NCBI RefSeq assembly: GCF_964019385.1
Contig: NC_088645.1
Span: 24,049,233 to 24,113,232, forward strand
Direction of reading: 5' to 3'
DNA from: Sycon ciliatum
Lineage: Eukaryota; Porifera; Calcarea; Leucosolenida; Sycettidae
Length of the DNA stretch: 64,000 nucleotides
In this document: one piece after another, positions 48,954 to 59,974 of the stretch
Numbering within the stretch: position 1 is the stretch's first letter
How the letters are laid out: every line of letters starts with the position of its first letter
Made by a program: the position numbers and the translations under genes
Notes under the pieces: model-generated
Told to the model about the DNA's origin: nothing
The model's database searches: none
The model's input: the letters and a program-made list of their open reading frames with translations, nothing else

Positions 48954-49215
48954 AATAATCGACGTGGAGACAACAATTTTATAATAGCAATAAAAAGAAC
49001 AAATTCTGCAGTCATCGCCACACTACAACGAAGTCATGAAAGTTTACCAGAATTAATTTTCTTGTCACATTCATCAGTGGAAAGTCGTGACTGAAGAGTA
49101 ACCATGCTGAACAATGATTAAATATGCATTCAATGATGTGTTACGAGAACAAAATACAGTGCCAAAATAGAAAGAGGGAAGGTGAGACAATAGCAGTGAA
49201 GTGAGAGCTAACAAC
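48954..49215 (-). mobile_element. PLE family F, 3' end only, minus (left half of pair)
   Basis: It begins with AATCGACGTGGAGACAAC, carries a hammerhead, and mirrors 50060-50330. No coding part. Confidence 0.8.
49047..49080 (-). ncRNA. hammerhead ribozyme motif (PLE-F, left)
   Basis: Minus strand: CTGATGA, 9-nt stem II segment ATGTGACAA, GAA, palindromic stem III AATTAATT, C at the cleavage site, short stem I CCA/TGG with further pairs beyond one mismatch. Confidence 0.65.
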
Positions 49216-49276
49216 ACAAGATAACACACCACAACAACATTCAGCTCAAGACCAAAGTGGACGCTGTGATGAGGTA

Positions 49277-49560
49277 ATGCCCTCATCGCCGTCTTTGCCG
49301 TTGCCTCCCCCAGAACCGCCACCTACATCTATCATCGGCGGTGCTGGGGCTGAGTCTGTGGTGTCGGTGGCACGTGCATATATGGATGAGGCAAGCACTG
49401 ATTGTGAACAACGAGAAAGAAGGCTGAAGGGAACGGAATTCAACAAAGAAAGTAACACAATCAAGATTCAAAGACCTAGACGATCAACGGCTAATTATTC
49501 AATGAATTATTACAGTACTGGAGATCAAGCACCGGCGAGGACACTGGGAACACAAGATTT

Positions 49561-49612
<52 letters not shown>

Positions 49613-50002
49613 GTAACAAGTTGCCATCAAGATCAAAGGAGGAGTCAACGAACAGAGGTTAAACAACGTCAAACGACCCTGGGACCGATCAGTGTTGATG
49701 AGGAGAATGACACGGAGGACGACACTGAGGACGAGTTGGGAGATGAAACGGAGGACGAGGTTGCGGTTGTTGGAGACGAGGAATCAGATGGTGATTGTGA
49801 TCGTAAGAAGTCTGCCGTTTTTCTTCACTTGTTGTCTCACCCTAAGTGTCTGCAGGTGTATGATGATTTTAGTTTTTCTGTTCTTTGTCGTGCACGGTAT
49901 GCTAGTCAGTTGAAAGTACTTGAGGCTGTTTGTATTCGTTTGCATAAGCCTGATCTTTGTAAGCAGAAGAAACATGTAGTTGCGTTAAAATTGTTTTCGT
50001 AG
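49277..50002 (+). pseudogene. PLE family F protein, linker plus C-terminal nuclease half
   Basis: 241 codons: a proline-rich start (LPLPPPEPPP, like family B), the motif RPRRSTANY (about residue 66), a threonine run coded by an ACA microsatellite (49564-49610), an acidic stretch rich in E and D, then KKSAVFLHLLSHPKC, VYDDFSFSVLCRARY, LEAVCIRLHKPDLCKQKKHV, stop. It lacks reverse transcriptase and the GIY half. The first residues probably do not represent a real start. Confidence 0.75.
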
Positions 50003-50207
50003 GTGCACAGCATGATTGTTTGTCTCACTACACAGTTTTAGCGTTATAATTATTAGTTTTTCACCCACCGTTGCACTTAGCTCTCACTTCACTGCTATTG
50101 TCTCACCTTCCCTCTTTCTATTTTGGCACTGTATTTTGTTCTCGTAACACATCATTGAATGTATATTTAATCATTGTTCAGCATGGTTACTCTTCAGTCA
50201 CGACTTT

Positions 50208-50241
50208 CCACTGATGAATGTGACAAGAAAATTAATTCTGG
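50208..50241 (+). ncRNA. hammerhead ribozyme motif (PLE-F, right)
   Basis: CTGATGA at 50211-50217, GAA at 50227-50229, palindromic AATTAATT at 50230-50237, C at the cleavage site. Stem I is short. It is 206 bp after the stop. Confidence 0.65.
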
Positions 50242-50514
50242 TAAACTTTCATGACTTCGTTGTAGTGTGGCGATGACTGCAGAATTTGTTCTTTTTATTG
50301 CTATTATAATATTATTTATTTACAAGTATTATTAATTGTTATGTCGACGAAGAGGAAAAATGTACCAACAAAATGCATGATATGGCTTACCAAATGACTT
50401 CCACATGAAGTTGGTGTAGAAATTGGGATCATCAGCTCCCATATGCAGCATTACGTGTTTAAAGCCATCCATGACGTAGTCAATCCTCAGCAAATCTTAT
50501 AACGGGTCAACTAA

Positions 50515-50820
50515 GGGCCCGGTCACACATGCACTCGAAAGTAGCGTATACGCTGAAGCGAGGTCGCAGGAGCGAAAAATGGCATGGCAACGGCGAAAAG
50601 CGGAACTTCCGCTTCAGCGGAAACTCCAATCCGCTTCCGCCAAAATTTTCGAAGCGAGACTGTCGCTCCTGCGGATTCGCTTCAGCGGAAAACACCACGG
50701 TCTGCTGTATATGGACTTGCTACGAGAAATTTGTATGCGTATGATGTCCATGCAACAAAAATGCGTGCAAGATAGTCATTGACCTCGTCTATTCTCCGTA
50801 CCGTATGCACCACAGTCCAC
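50515..50820 (+). mobile_element. TAA-flanked element A (GGGCCCGGTCACACATG end)
   Basis: It begins GGGCCCGGTCACACATGCAC after TAA and ends at CAGTCCAC next to another TAA. It is rich in GAAGCG/CGCTTC motifs. An inverted copy lies at 51624-51929. The short ORFs come from the motif repeats. Confidence 0.7.
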
Positions 50821-50823
50821 TAA

Positions 50824-51475
50824 GGGCGCGTTCAGACTGGCGTGAATAGCCGCCGGAAAGCTGCAGCGTAATCCCGGGAATCGCAATCACACTGCACGTG
50901 TATCCCGCTGGAATGGCCAGTACATGTGAAGCTTCGACATTTGAAAAATTTGAGTTGACTCAGTTTGAGTTGGATATCAAAATAAACTAATTCAGTCTGT
51001 TGAGATACTGGATCATTGTGCTTTTGCTTGTGCTTGTCGACGGAAAGAATACTATGTCCGGAGTGTTTGGTGCTTGGGTGGCATTCATCCGCTCCGCGAT
51101 CAGAGTATGCTTCTCGTTCGCAGTAACGTTTTGCCTGCAGAGCGGCCCGCAAAAATCACCACGTACAGCTCCATGAACTCCCTCTCCATTGCTGAGTCGA
51201 ACAAAGGCATGATGGAGAAGTTGGCAGTCTAGAAGTCAAAACTCAAAAGCATGCAGTCAGACTGCAAGAGTAGAGGCTGAAATAAAACGAAAAGACGGAA
51301 CATGTGCTGCAAGGATATCAAAAGCGCTCCGCGTGCCGCCGGAATCTGCATTCCACTGGCCTGCAGAGTGGTGGGAAACCTTTTCCGTGTTTACGCTGGC
51401 GGGAACGTCACGTGAGCGATTCACCTTGACAACTTTCACATTCCACTTGTTTTTTACGCCAGTCTGAACGCGCCC
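50824..51475. mobile_element. MITE C, TIR GGGCGCGTTCAGACTGGCGT, TSD TAA
   Basis: 652 bp with terminal inverted repeats of about 21 bp flanked by TAA (50821-50823, 51476-51478). A 3-bp TAA/TTA duplication is typical of PIF/Harbinger elements. There is no transposase. Confidence 0.85.
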
Positions 51476-51478
51476 TAA

Positions 51479-52074
51479 GGGCCCGGTCACACATGCATTG
51501 GGGTTTCGCTTCGGCGAGAAGGTTCGGCGGCAGCGAGCCTGGTGTCGCTCCAGCGAAACCACTTGTGTATGGTCACACATGCAAACAGGGCACAACTCCT
51601 ACTTTGGCGGAAAATGAGAATAAAGTGGACTGTGGTGCATACGGTACGGAGAATAGACGAGGTCAATGACCATCTTGCACGCATTTTTGTTGCATGGACA
51701 TCATACGCATACAAATTTCTCGTAGCAAGTCCATATACAGCAGACCGTGGTGTTTTCCGCTGAAGCGAATCCGCAGAAGCGACAGTCTCGCTTCGAAAAT
51801 TTTGGCGGAAGCGGATTGGAGTTTCCGCTGAAGCGGAAGTTCCGCTTTTCGCCGTTGCCATGCCATTTTTCGCTCCTGCGACCTCCTTCAGCGTATACGC
51901 TACTTTCGAGTGCATGTGTGACCGGGCCCTAACTCTCATTTTTCCGCCAAAGTAGGAGTTGTGCCCTGTTTGCATGTGTGACCATGCACACGTGGTTTCG
52001 CTGGAGTGACACCAGGCTCGCTGCCGCCGAACCTCGTCGCCGAAGCGAATCCCAGTTCATGTGTGACCGGGCCC
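51479..52074. mobile_element. foldback MITE B, TIR GGGCCCGGTCACACATG, TSD TAA
   Basis: Arms of about 143 nt (51479-51620 and 51933-52074) are nearly perfect inverses. TAA stands on both sides (51476-51478, 52075-52077). Element A' is inserted in its loop. Confidence 0.85.
51624..51929 (-). mobile_element. inverted copy of element A inside MITE B
   Basis: Near-identical reverse complement of 50515-50820, flanked by TAA at 51621-51623 and 51930-51932. Confidence 0.8.
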
Positions 52075-52077
52075 TAA

Positions 52078-53560
52078 GTAGAGCCAACGGGAAACAACCA
52101 CATGCGACAGACGTTTCAACGCTTTCGCCAATAAGCTCTCGGCAGTGTAAGAACGATCAAAATTCCTCTTGGACCAACACCTGCAAGTCTTATGATAATC
52201 AGCTCGTCTGGGTCACGTGGGTTTGGTACGTTGTCTGGTGGCATACAATTAGGGTCCGGCGGATTCTGCCGGCAGAAAAATTGGCAGAATTCGGTACTTT
52301 TTCTGGTAAGTTTCATGAATGTTTGGTATGTGGATAAAGAAATGGAGCAGAATCCGAGGAATTGCCCGCCATAAGGTTTGTATGGTTCTGCCAATTTCAC
52401 TGCTTTTCGAGCAGAATCTGCCACCTTTTCGAGCAGAATCCGCCGGTCCCTATATACAATACCTGATGGGGTACAGTATACGAGGTATAGACAAACGAAA
52501 GGTCCGATTTATTATACATGTACATGTAATACGAATATTACAATGCGCCCAGTCATCTTGTAGATCCACACACATGCACACTCATTTTTTGCTATTCAGT
52601 CACGTGGGTCTAACTGAAAATCAGCACAAAGAACCGTTCTTAGAATGATCAAACCATTGGAATGATGACCAGTGTGTAAAGATGCATGTACATGTACAAT
52701 GTCATGTACATGTACATGTACATGTACATGACATCGTGCATGTACATGTACATGCACGATGTCATGTACATGTAGAGGGGACGGTTTCAAATAGGACACC
52801 GGTTGCAAACCGGAACGGACTCAATATTCACTTTCTCTCTTGGTATTTTGATTAGAAAACATATGTCACAGTGAGACTACGATGTGTTATACTCCGAGCC
52901 AAAATTTTATGGCTCTGCGATGACCAGAAGCGCCATATCAAGCAGGTGAGTTTTTGACGTGTTGCTTCGCACTGCGACTTGAGTTTTACGACTTTCGAAA
53001 AATCAATTTCTTGTCGCAGGTAAACAGCGGCTCGCCTCTCGCCAATAAAGCACCGCATACCAATCAAAACTAATGGAAGCACACACAAGGCTTATTGTTA
53101 CTCTGTACTGGCCGTCGTGGAGCGATAGCAATTACCTAATTTCAGACCCAGAGTGAATTTGACGGGCACTCTAAAACGTGTCCGGTTTGGAGCCACCTCT
53201 GATTTGAACTTTTTTGAAGCGAAAAATTGGGCAACTTGGAGGCAATGGGTCAACACAAAGGAGTGGCTCAGTTCGATTGACTCTGGCCCCAGAGCAAACT
53301 TCAACATGCCAGTTTCCTTCCACAAACATAATTTCGAGTGAAAAATCAACGCTGATGATCGGTTTGGGTCTATACAAATTTGGCTGTCAAAACGTCCCGG
53401 TATCGAGCCGTCTCCTCTACATGTACATGTACAATGTCCATATACATGACTACTGCCCACATTGTTTATTTTCATAGCTGATCTTTTAAACATTTCTGAA
53501 TTTTTGCGTCTTCGTCGATTTTTCATCTGTTTTGTTGTTGGAACTAATGTTTTGACAACC
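52078..53560. other. no gene recognised; CATGTA repeat inside
   Basis: No domain-bearing ORF. At 52683-52775 there is a run of TACATG/CATGTA units arranged as an imperfect palindrome around TGACATCGTGCATG. Confidence 0.5.
52683..52775. repeat. CATGTA satellite, palindromic
   Basis: Repeated ATGTAC units, self-complementary. Short TACATGTACATG runs recur across the window (e.g. 41895, 53420). Confidence 0.85.
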
Positions 53561-53746
53561 AATCATTAGGCAAATTTAACTCGGATACCGAGCCAATAAA
53601 TGTAATTAAAATAGAGGAAATCACATGGAAACGAGTTATGAAGCAACTATCCACGACTGTAACAAGATAAAAAGACAGTCAGAACGTGCGATAACAAGGC
53701 ACAAAACTGACATGTTGCTGAGACATTCAACGACCTGAGACCTAGC

Positions 53747-53830
53747 TCACATACCTGCAGTGCGCAAACCAACAGCCTTCCAGCTTGGAAGGTTCAAGGT
53801 TATGGCAGGACCAATAAGGGGAAGGTGAGC
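53747..53830 (+). repeat. interspersed repeat (AACAGCCTTCCAGCTT), copy 1
   Basis: ACCAACAGCCTTCCAGCTTG through GGGGAAGGTGAGCG. Similar sequence at 56034-56105. An inverse, diverged form lies at 55630-55690. Confidence 0.6.
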
Positions 53831-55111
53831 GCAGCGAAAATGTGCACAAGCTAAGTCCCACGGCAATAAAGAATGCCGACAGTTACAGGACCATGACGGG
53901 ACCAGTTTTATATTAAAATAACATGACTGGAGGTGTTTGAGAGCCAGGTCTAAGGTCGTTGAATGTGTCCGTAGCGTGTCAGTTGTGTGCCCTGTAACAG
54001 GTGTCCTCCACATCAATATTTTTCAGAGACGATATTCGTTCGTTTGGGGGTGGGAGGGGGGTTTGGCCCTGTTCGTCTCGTCTTTGTGAAAAAAATATCG
54101 AACTCTATCTATGGACGGGCACTGTGCAAACTTGTAGTTTATGACCTACACAAAGTAAAAGTCAACCTCTTGAACATAGCCAAGGCAAGGTTGTTTTGAT
54201 ACAACATCCAGTGCTGGGACCTCCACAGCGCTTCAAACCAAATCCAGGATACCCTCAAAAATCGGCAAAGACTACCACTCACGTTCCACTACTGCCTAGT
54301 ACCGAATCCTACCTGACTTCTTGACACGACTCAAACTTGCCAAAGTCACTAAATCAACGTCAACTACAACAGACTGTCCAACCGTCCAGACCTCGTCTGG
54401 AAAGCCCAGATTTGAGAGAAATCGTCCTGTGTCCTGCCGAGGTCCTCATCCAGACGCCTTTTGTCCAGACTTCATGAAAAATCGACACATTTGTCCCACT
54501 TTCCACGTGTTGGCTCCGACAACGGATTACGATTGATCACACGGAAAAGACGGCTGATGCATGCACTCATCGGACACCGAGCTCGCGAGCTCATGTTCAT
54601 GCGGCTTGCCACCCAGCAGTATCCGAAAGCACATTTTGTTGGCTGCCGTGGCAGCTTCATGCCCACCTGTATCACGTCGGCGGGATCGGGTGCATTCAGA
54701 TCTTTTCAGTAATATAGAAAGAAAAGAACTTTTAGACCGGCTATAGAGGGTGTCCAGATTTGGGGTGGCCAGGAGGTTGGACAGTCTGCTACAATAATCG
54801 AGCCACATAATCTGCAACATCACGAGGGTGCTGGCAGAAGTCCTGCTGCACGTGGCTAAAAACGTGACTTTTTGGACTTTTTGGACTTGGAGCAAAATTC
54901 TGCACACTTTCGCGTGTTTCCATGATACAACCAGTTGCGCACGGTCCGCTCACATTCAAAATTTAGTGCTGCCAAAAAATGACCGCGTGCAACAAAAAAA
55001 TCTTTCCTTGCAAGGGCACATTTTCGGCCATAACTCTTGAACGGCTGGTCAGATCGAGACAAAATTTTCAGAGATTTTGCAGCTACTCTTTCAACTGATG
55101 TAGCACTGGAC
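53831..55111. other. no gene recognised
   Basis: Short frames only. I see no domain, RNA or clear transposon end. Confidence 0.45.
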
Positions 55112-55319
55112 ATTATTATTATTATTATTATCAAATTTTTGATAGGGCAAGCCCCACATGAATTTACAAATTTGATTTTTTAGGGAATTTTTGGGTGATA
55201 TGCCACGTTAACGCTACCAAACCAACACCCCCACCCCATCATAACGATAGCACCACAAAATCCACCAATATCTCTCCTTACTTAAATACCAGCATGGCCA
55301 ATAACTTAGCATCCTCATA

Positions 55320-55359
55320 TTGCCTGACGATTGCGTAAGCAAGAAACTCAGAGTAGCGA
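55320..55359 (+). ncRNA. hammerhead ribozyme, CTGACGA core
   Basis: Stem I TTGC/GCGA (4 pairs, one wobble). Core CTGACGA at 55324-55330 (position 7 is free in the consensus). Stem II TTGC-GTAA-GCAA with a GNRA-type loop. GAA at 55343-55345. Stem III ACTC-A-GAGT. A at the cleavage site. Confidence 0.8.
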
Positions 55360-55491
55360 CAACATAGCCTTGAATATCCTTGCTGTTCTGTATAGTATTA
55401 CGATTATAACTATAATAACACCCTAACTATTATAAGAACTCAGAATGTGAGCCGAGGAAAAACGTTGTAACATGAAAATTGTGGGCAAAAG

Positions 55492-55820
55492 TTATGCGAT
55501 CGAGTACACCAACTGCTTGTAAACCAGATGTTGAACAGTCAGACGTTCACAGTCTTGCACAAATTGACAAGGAGTACTGAGACATTCCACGGCATGAAAG
55601 TCAGCTTGAGCATTGCTCCATGGTGCTCGCCTTCCCCTCTTTGGAATTAGCACTAATATCCATGAACCTTCCAAGTTGGATGGCCGTTGGTTAGTGCTAT
55701 CGAGCAGTGCTCAAGCTGACTTTCATGCCGTGGACTGTCTCAGTACCCCTTGTAAGTTTTGTTCTAGATTGTGCATGTCTGACTGTTCAAAATCTGGCTT
55801 AGTTGGTGGACTCGATCGCA
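55492..55820. repeat. imperfect long inverted repeat
   Basis: 55492-55620 and 55706-55820 are diverged reverse complements (GCGATCGAGT...CTTGAGCATTGCTC and mirror). The layout is like the PLE inverted pairs, but I cannot assign the frames to the PLE block. Confidence 0.65.
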
Positions 55821-55918
55821 TAACTTGTGCCCATAATTTCCATGTTACAAAACACCCTAACTATAAAACAATTATAAGAAGAAAGAAATGACCAAAGAGG
55901 TACAGGTTACGCTATAAT

Positions 55919-55995
55919 TATTCACCAACACCACCAATTACTTTACAATCAGCTCATGCGATAACATTGCACGACACTGACCAACGGTACTGACG
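55919..55995 (-). repeat. interspersed repeat G, copy 2 (inverted)
   Basis: Reverse complement of the block at 29879-29960 (GGTCAGTGTCGTGCAATG, AGCTGATTG, TTGGTGGTGTTGG). Confidence 0.6.
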
Positions 55996-56033
55996 TTCTA
56001 CACCTAACTGGCAATCAGCTCTAGCACGTCTTG

Positions 56034-56105
56034 GATGTGCACACCAACAGCCTTCCAGCTTCAAAGGTTCTAATTTATAGAAGTACAGTAAGGAGGGGAA
56101 GGTGA
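56034..56105 (+). repeat. interspersed repeat (AACAGCCTTCCAGCTT), copy 2
   Basis: Similar to 53747-53830. Confidence 0.6.
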
Positions 56106-56451
56106 GCGAAACCAAGACAAGCATGAGCTGAGAGTCTCAGCTCTGAAGGACGTTGGCGGATGTACATATATGTCGAGGAGGATACTGGGAAGACCATCAG
56201 TGAATACCGGCATCAGACAAAACGGTCAAACCACAATTCAAGGACGCATAGCAACATACCACACAACTTGAGCTGCTCTAAAGATTCGAAGATAGATGAA
56301 GATAGATGGTAAAGTAACTGGTTGTGTTGGTGGATAATTATAGCGTAGTAAACTAGTTAGTCTTGTAGCTCTTTGGTCCTTCGGTCCTTATAAATTGATC
56401 ATTGGCTATCCACCTGAGTATAACTATAATACAATAAGAGGACGAAAAATT

Positions 56452-56494
56452 GTTTTTACTCCGAGTTTCACGCACTAAGCGTTCATCAGAAAAC
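56452..56494 (-). ncRNA. hammerhead ribozyme, left of inverted pair
   Basis: Minus strand: stem I GTTTT/AAAAC, core CTGATGA, stem II ACGC-TTAGT-GCGT (4 bp), GAA, stem III ACTC-G-GAGT, A at the cleavage site. Every part of the consensus is met. Confidence 0.88.
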
Positions 56495-56495
56495 T

Positions 56496-56538
56496 GTTTT
56501 CTGATGATCGCCTAGTGCGTGAAACTCGGAGTAAAAAC
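56496..56538 (+). ncRNA. hammerhead ribozyme, right of inverted pair
   Basis: Plus-strand mirror of the neighbour: stem I GTTTT/AAAAC, CTGATGA at 56501-56507, stem II CGC-CTAGT-GCG with a T-T at its base, GAA, ACTC-G-GAGT, A at the cleavage site. Confidence 0.82.
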
Positions 56539-56647
56539 ATTTTTTCCCGTCTTATTTTTTGAACTAGCTCTGCCTCTCCGCATTGAGCACTCTCTTGGAC
56601 AGCCTGGAACCTTTCCGCTTTACCTAACTATACTTATAATGAAGAAG

Positions 56648-56990
56648 ATGTTGGTGCGTCTTCGGCGATACTTGGGGAATTGTGTGTTGCTCTCTACATG
56701 GGAGTTCGCGCTTTTCCTGCCGAATTGAATTCTCACTTGACTGACTCACGACTGCCATCCAGAGCACACGAAGTCCATCGAACCGTCCACTCGGCAAACC
56801 TGCAAGAACGCACCACTCTCCGCTCAATACACTGTGTTTCAGGGATACAAACTTACAGAGACGCTCCGTTTCCAGCGCGACAAACACCTCGTGAAACCCG
56901 ATAGCAGCGTGAGTCAGTGTGGCTCATGAAGGTGCTGAGCAAGCGCTGAGGACCGTTGACCATTCACAACATTGTTGCCTCCAAACCATC
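56648..56990 (+). repeat. interspersed repeat H (CTTCGGCGAT family), copy 1
   Basis: It runs from GTTGGTGCGTCTTCGGCGAT to TTGTTGCCTCCAAACCAT. Related copies lie at 61920-62330 and 62356-62561, with fragments at 18660-18725 and 58945-59030. Confidence 0.7.
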
Positions 56991-57126
56991 TAATTCGCAA
57001 GCCTTCATTATATAAGTATAGTACCCGTCTCAAGTCTCGCTTGTTTGTTTGTTTGTATACTTTATTTCATTGGACTTGCACTACCACGAGCCTTCCCTCG
57101 ATTTGGTTATTCTTCTCTTTCTTATT

Positions 57127-57276
57127 GTAGCCTCTGACCGCTGGAATTCAGTTCCGGCATCGGTCCGCCTTGCTGCTTCGCCTTGCTGCTTCACCAAGTC
57201 ACCGCCTGATCTCCGTTCCGAGCCCAGCCACCTTCAGTTCTGTGCCCTGCTAAAAGCGCATCATGGCTCCGTTTAA
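57127..57276 (+). pseudogene. LINE ORF2 extreme C-terminal fragment
   Basis: VASDRWNSVPASVRLAASPC, ...LQFCALLKAHHGSV, stop. 'RWN.VP..VR......F...LK' is the common end of CR1-like ORF2. It is short and diverged, and the call rests partly on the LINE tail found beyond the foldback. Confidence 0.5.
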
Positions 57277-57536
57277 ATGCTTTTCGGCTAGTGTGTTTCT
57301 GGGGAATAGCGGACTGAAGAATAGTAAACGTGTTTTGCAATTATATGTATGAAGCTATTTTTTATATAGTATGTTCCCATTCCGTTTTTGCTTTGGTGTA
57401 GCCCTGAGGTTGATTGCTTATTTATTTCTACTCTTCCTCTCTCCATACTTCTGCCCCCCCCCCCCTCTCTCTCATTCCTTCTGTCGTCCACATGTATCAA
57501 AGGAGGCGAAATCGCCTGTTTGTGGTGCGACGTTAA

Positions 57537-58397
57537 AGGGGAAGTATACCCTAAAATCAAATTTTCACCAGTTGTAGTCTTCGGGGTGCTGAGTCGAATG
57601 GTCTTGGTCCGAGGAAGCTGAGACGCTCCCTTCCTACTTGAATCCCAATCGAACTCGCGCACTTCCACCGAAACTGGGTGACTGCGCCCTACTAGATGGG
57701 GATTTGTATGCAAAATGTCACTAAAAGCGCCATTTCGTTCTTATAAAAGCACGGATGACCGCGATTGGCCCATATGTTGTAGTCTTTTGGACGCTGAGTC
57801 GACTGGTTTTGGTCCGAAAAGGCTGCGATGCAGCGTTCCTCCTTTATTCCCAATCGAACATGGTTGAAGAAGCGGTCACGTGCTCCTGCGTACACCAGTC
57901 ACCTGGTCACCGTGCCTGCAGGGTACAACTTACTAGCGTGTTTGACCTTTTTTGGGTGCAGTCCTGTCACTCGAGTTGAACTCGAGTTGAACCTTGGTGT
58001 GAAAGTTGTCGCCTGCTGGCGCGGTGACCAGGTGATTTGGGCACCCAGGAGCACGTGACCACTTGTTCAACCATGTTCGATTGGGAATAAAGGAGGAACG
58101 CCGCATCGCAGCCTTTTCGGACCAAAACCAGTCGACTCAGCATCCAAAAGACTACAACATATGGGCCAATCGCGGTCATCCGTGCTTTTATAAGAACGAA
58201 ATGGCGCTTTTAGTGACATTTTGCATACAAATCCCCATCTAGTAGGGCGCAGTCACCCAGTTTCGGTGGAAGTGCGCGAGTTCGATTGGGATTCAAGTAG
58301 GAAGGGAGCGTCGCAGCTTCCTCGGACCAAGACCATTCGACTCAGCACCCAGAAGACTACAACTGGTGAAAATTTGATTTTAGGGTATACTTCCCCT
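57537..58397. mobile_element. large foldback element, TTAA-flanked
   Basis: 861 bp with arms of about 375-390 nt that are nearly perfect inverses, starting AGGGGAAGTATACCCTAAAA. TTAA stands on both sides (57533-57536, 58398-58401), a duplication typical of piggyBac-type insertion. The spacer of about 100 bp holds no ORF. Confidence 0.88.
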
Positions 58398-58429
58398 TTA
58401 AATAAACTTCTACAACAACAACAACAAGT

Positions 58430-59969
58430 CAATTTCAGCAAGTCAATTGCGTATCGCAATCCTAGATTGGCTAGCGTACCCCGTACGGAGACCATAGGTC
58501 TGTGGGAACTGGCCTAGAGGAATATGAATAACTATAGTCCATTTCAAAAAGATTAGCAATCAGGTTTTGGTCTTAAAAAGTACGAAGATAAGGGAAATTT
58601 GGACAACAAAGTACATAGAATGGCTTGTTAGGACACGGCAAATTGTTCTGTGAAGGTTTCGGAACAATTGGACCAGCCGTTAAGGAGTTAGAATTTCGGC
58701 CAGGTTTCCGGCCTTTTCCCATGGTTTACAATTTGCCCTGGATGTCAGTATCGATTTTTTTATCAAAACCCACGATTTATCCTTTCCTTTTTGGCCTTGT
58801 ACTTGGTTATGAATGCTGTCTGCTGGCCATGAAGTTGTGAGTTCAAATCCCAAACTATCCTCAAGTCAAACTTTTTTTTTCATAGTTTTGGTGATCACGC
58901 TGGTACAAAAAGTACAAGCCAAAGAAGGTGGCTGCGCCAAACGACTTGTTGTTGTTGGAGCTCGCGTTTCCTGCCGAACTTACTGACACTTGACTGCTTC
59001 ACGCCATGTGAACACACCCACAACACTGAAACGGTGTGAGTGAACACGGAAGTCATTGCGCTGCAGCTACGTGTTGTTGAATACAACGGCACATCGATCG
59101 ATCGATTTCTCTTTGAGAATTACATGTATTTCAGTATTTCAAGATCGCCAATTTATTTGAATTTAGGAGTCAACGCTGTCTTCTATCAGCTTTCACAGGT
59201 GTCTGCTTTTCTCAAAATGTCGTCGAAGTCACACGGATAGCTTTGCCAAGTCATGGCCTTGGGAATGAGTCTGTGTCGATGTCGTTTTCGTCACATCGTG
59301 AGAGTAAATTGCATCGCAGCTCAAAGAAATTGGGCACGAAACGAATTGGGACCCATCCCGCTCGTCAACATTTACCACACTTTCGACATGTCCTCTCTGA
59401 CTCCATGTCGATACGAGGAAGAACTCGTTTGTTGTAAACCAGACGTACATGTACCGACGTGAGTGAGTTATCATTTTTCATGCTTTCGCGCGGATTATTT
59501 CTTCGAGTTCACAGTGAGTTTTTCCAGCCAGCTCTCGAGCGCGCATACGGTAAGACGGCAAACTCCCCGGGCGATCGCCAGGATTGCTAATCTTTTTGAA
59601 ACTGACTGTACATGTAGATAATAAAATACCTTCGCAATGCAATCCGGTTTTCGAAACCAGAATATTTAAGTTGTACTACAAAATTAATACAGAGCAGCGG
59701 ATTGAGAGACTGGATCCTTTTGAAATTTGTACAAATACAAAATTAATACTCGATGATCTCATTGAGCCTATGCTAGGGAATGAGTTCATTGTTGCCTCCC
59801 TGGCGCAATGCTGGAGTGCTTTTCTTTCTTTGCATCATCATTTTATGGGGTCAATAAAAACACGCTTCCAAGCGGATTGAGACAAATACAGTGCAATGTA
59901 GTACTACAAAAAAGCAGTGTTAATTGGCATAATTTTTTTATTTTTTATTATTGCCTTTGCGTCATTTCA
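58430..59969. other. no gene recognised; possible SINE relic
   Basis: At 58800-58880 a B-box-like GAGTTCAAATCCC followed by a T-run may be a SINE relic on the plus strand. A repeat H fragment is at 58945-59030. No domain-bearing ORF. Confidence 0.4.
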
Positions 59970-59974
59970 TAATA

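Larger units (their letters stand above)
49216..50335 (+). mobile_element. PLE family F, plus copy (5'-truncated)
   Basis: Linker-to-end ORF, 3' UTR and hammerhead. It faces the minus fragment head to head. Confidence 0.8.
57049..58424 (+). mobile_element. LINE 3' end split by a foldback element
   Basis: ORF2 tail, 3' UTR, then a TTAA-flanked foldback (57537-58397), then TTTAAATAAACTTCTACAAC and further CAA units, the usual LINE tail here. Confidence 0.55.

Noticed and set aside
50529-52337. Short proteins of 60-160 aa in the 50.5-52 kb block
   Set aside because: They are frames through the GAAGCG-rich inverted repeats and occur in mirror copies.
57288-58517. Proteins of 70-140 aa on both strands
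   Set aside because: They lie in the arms of the foldback element and repeat in both arms.
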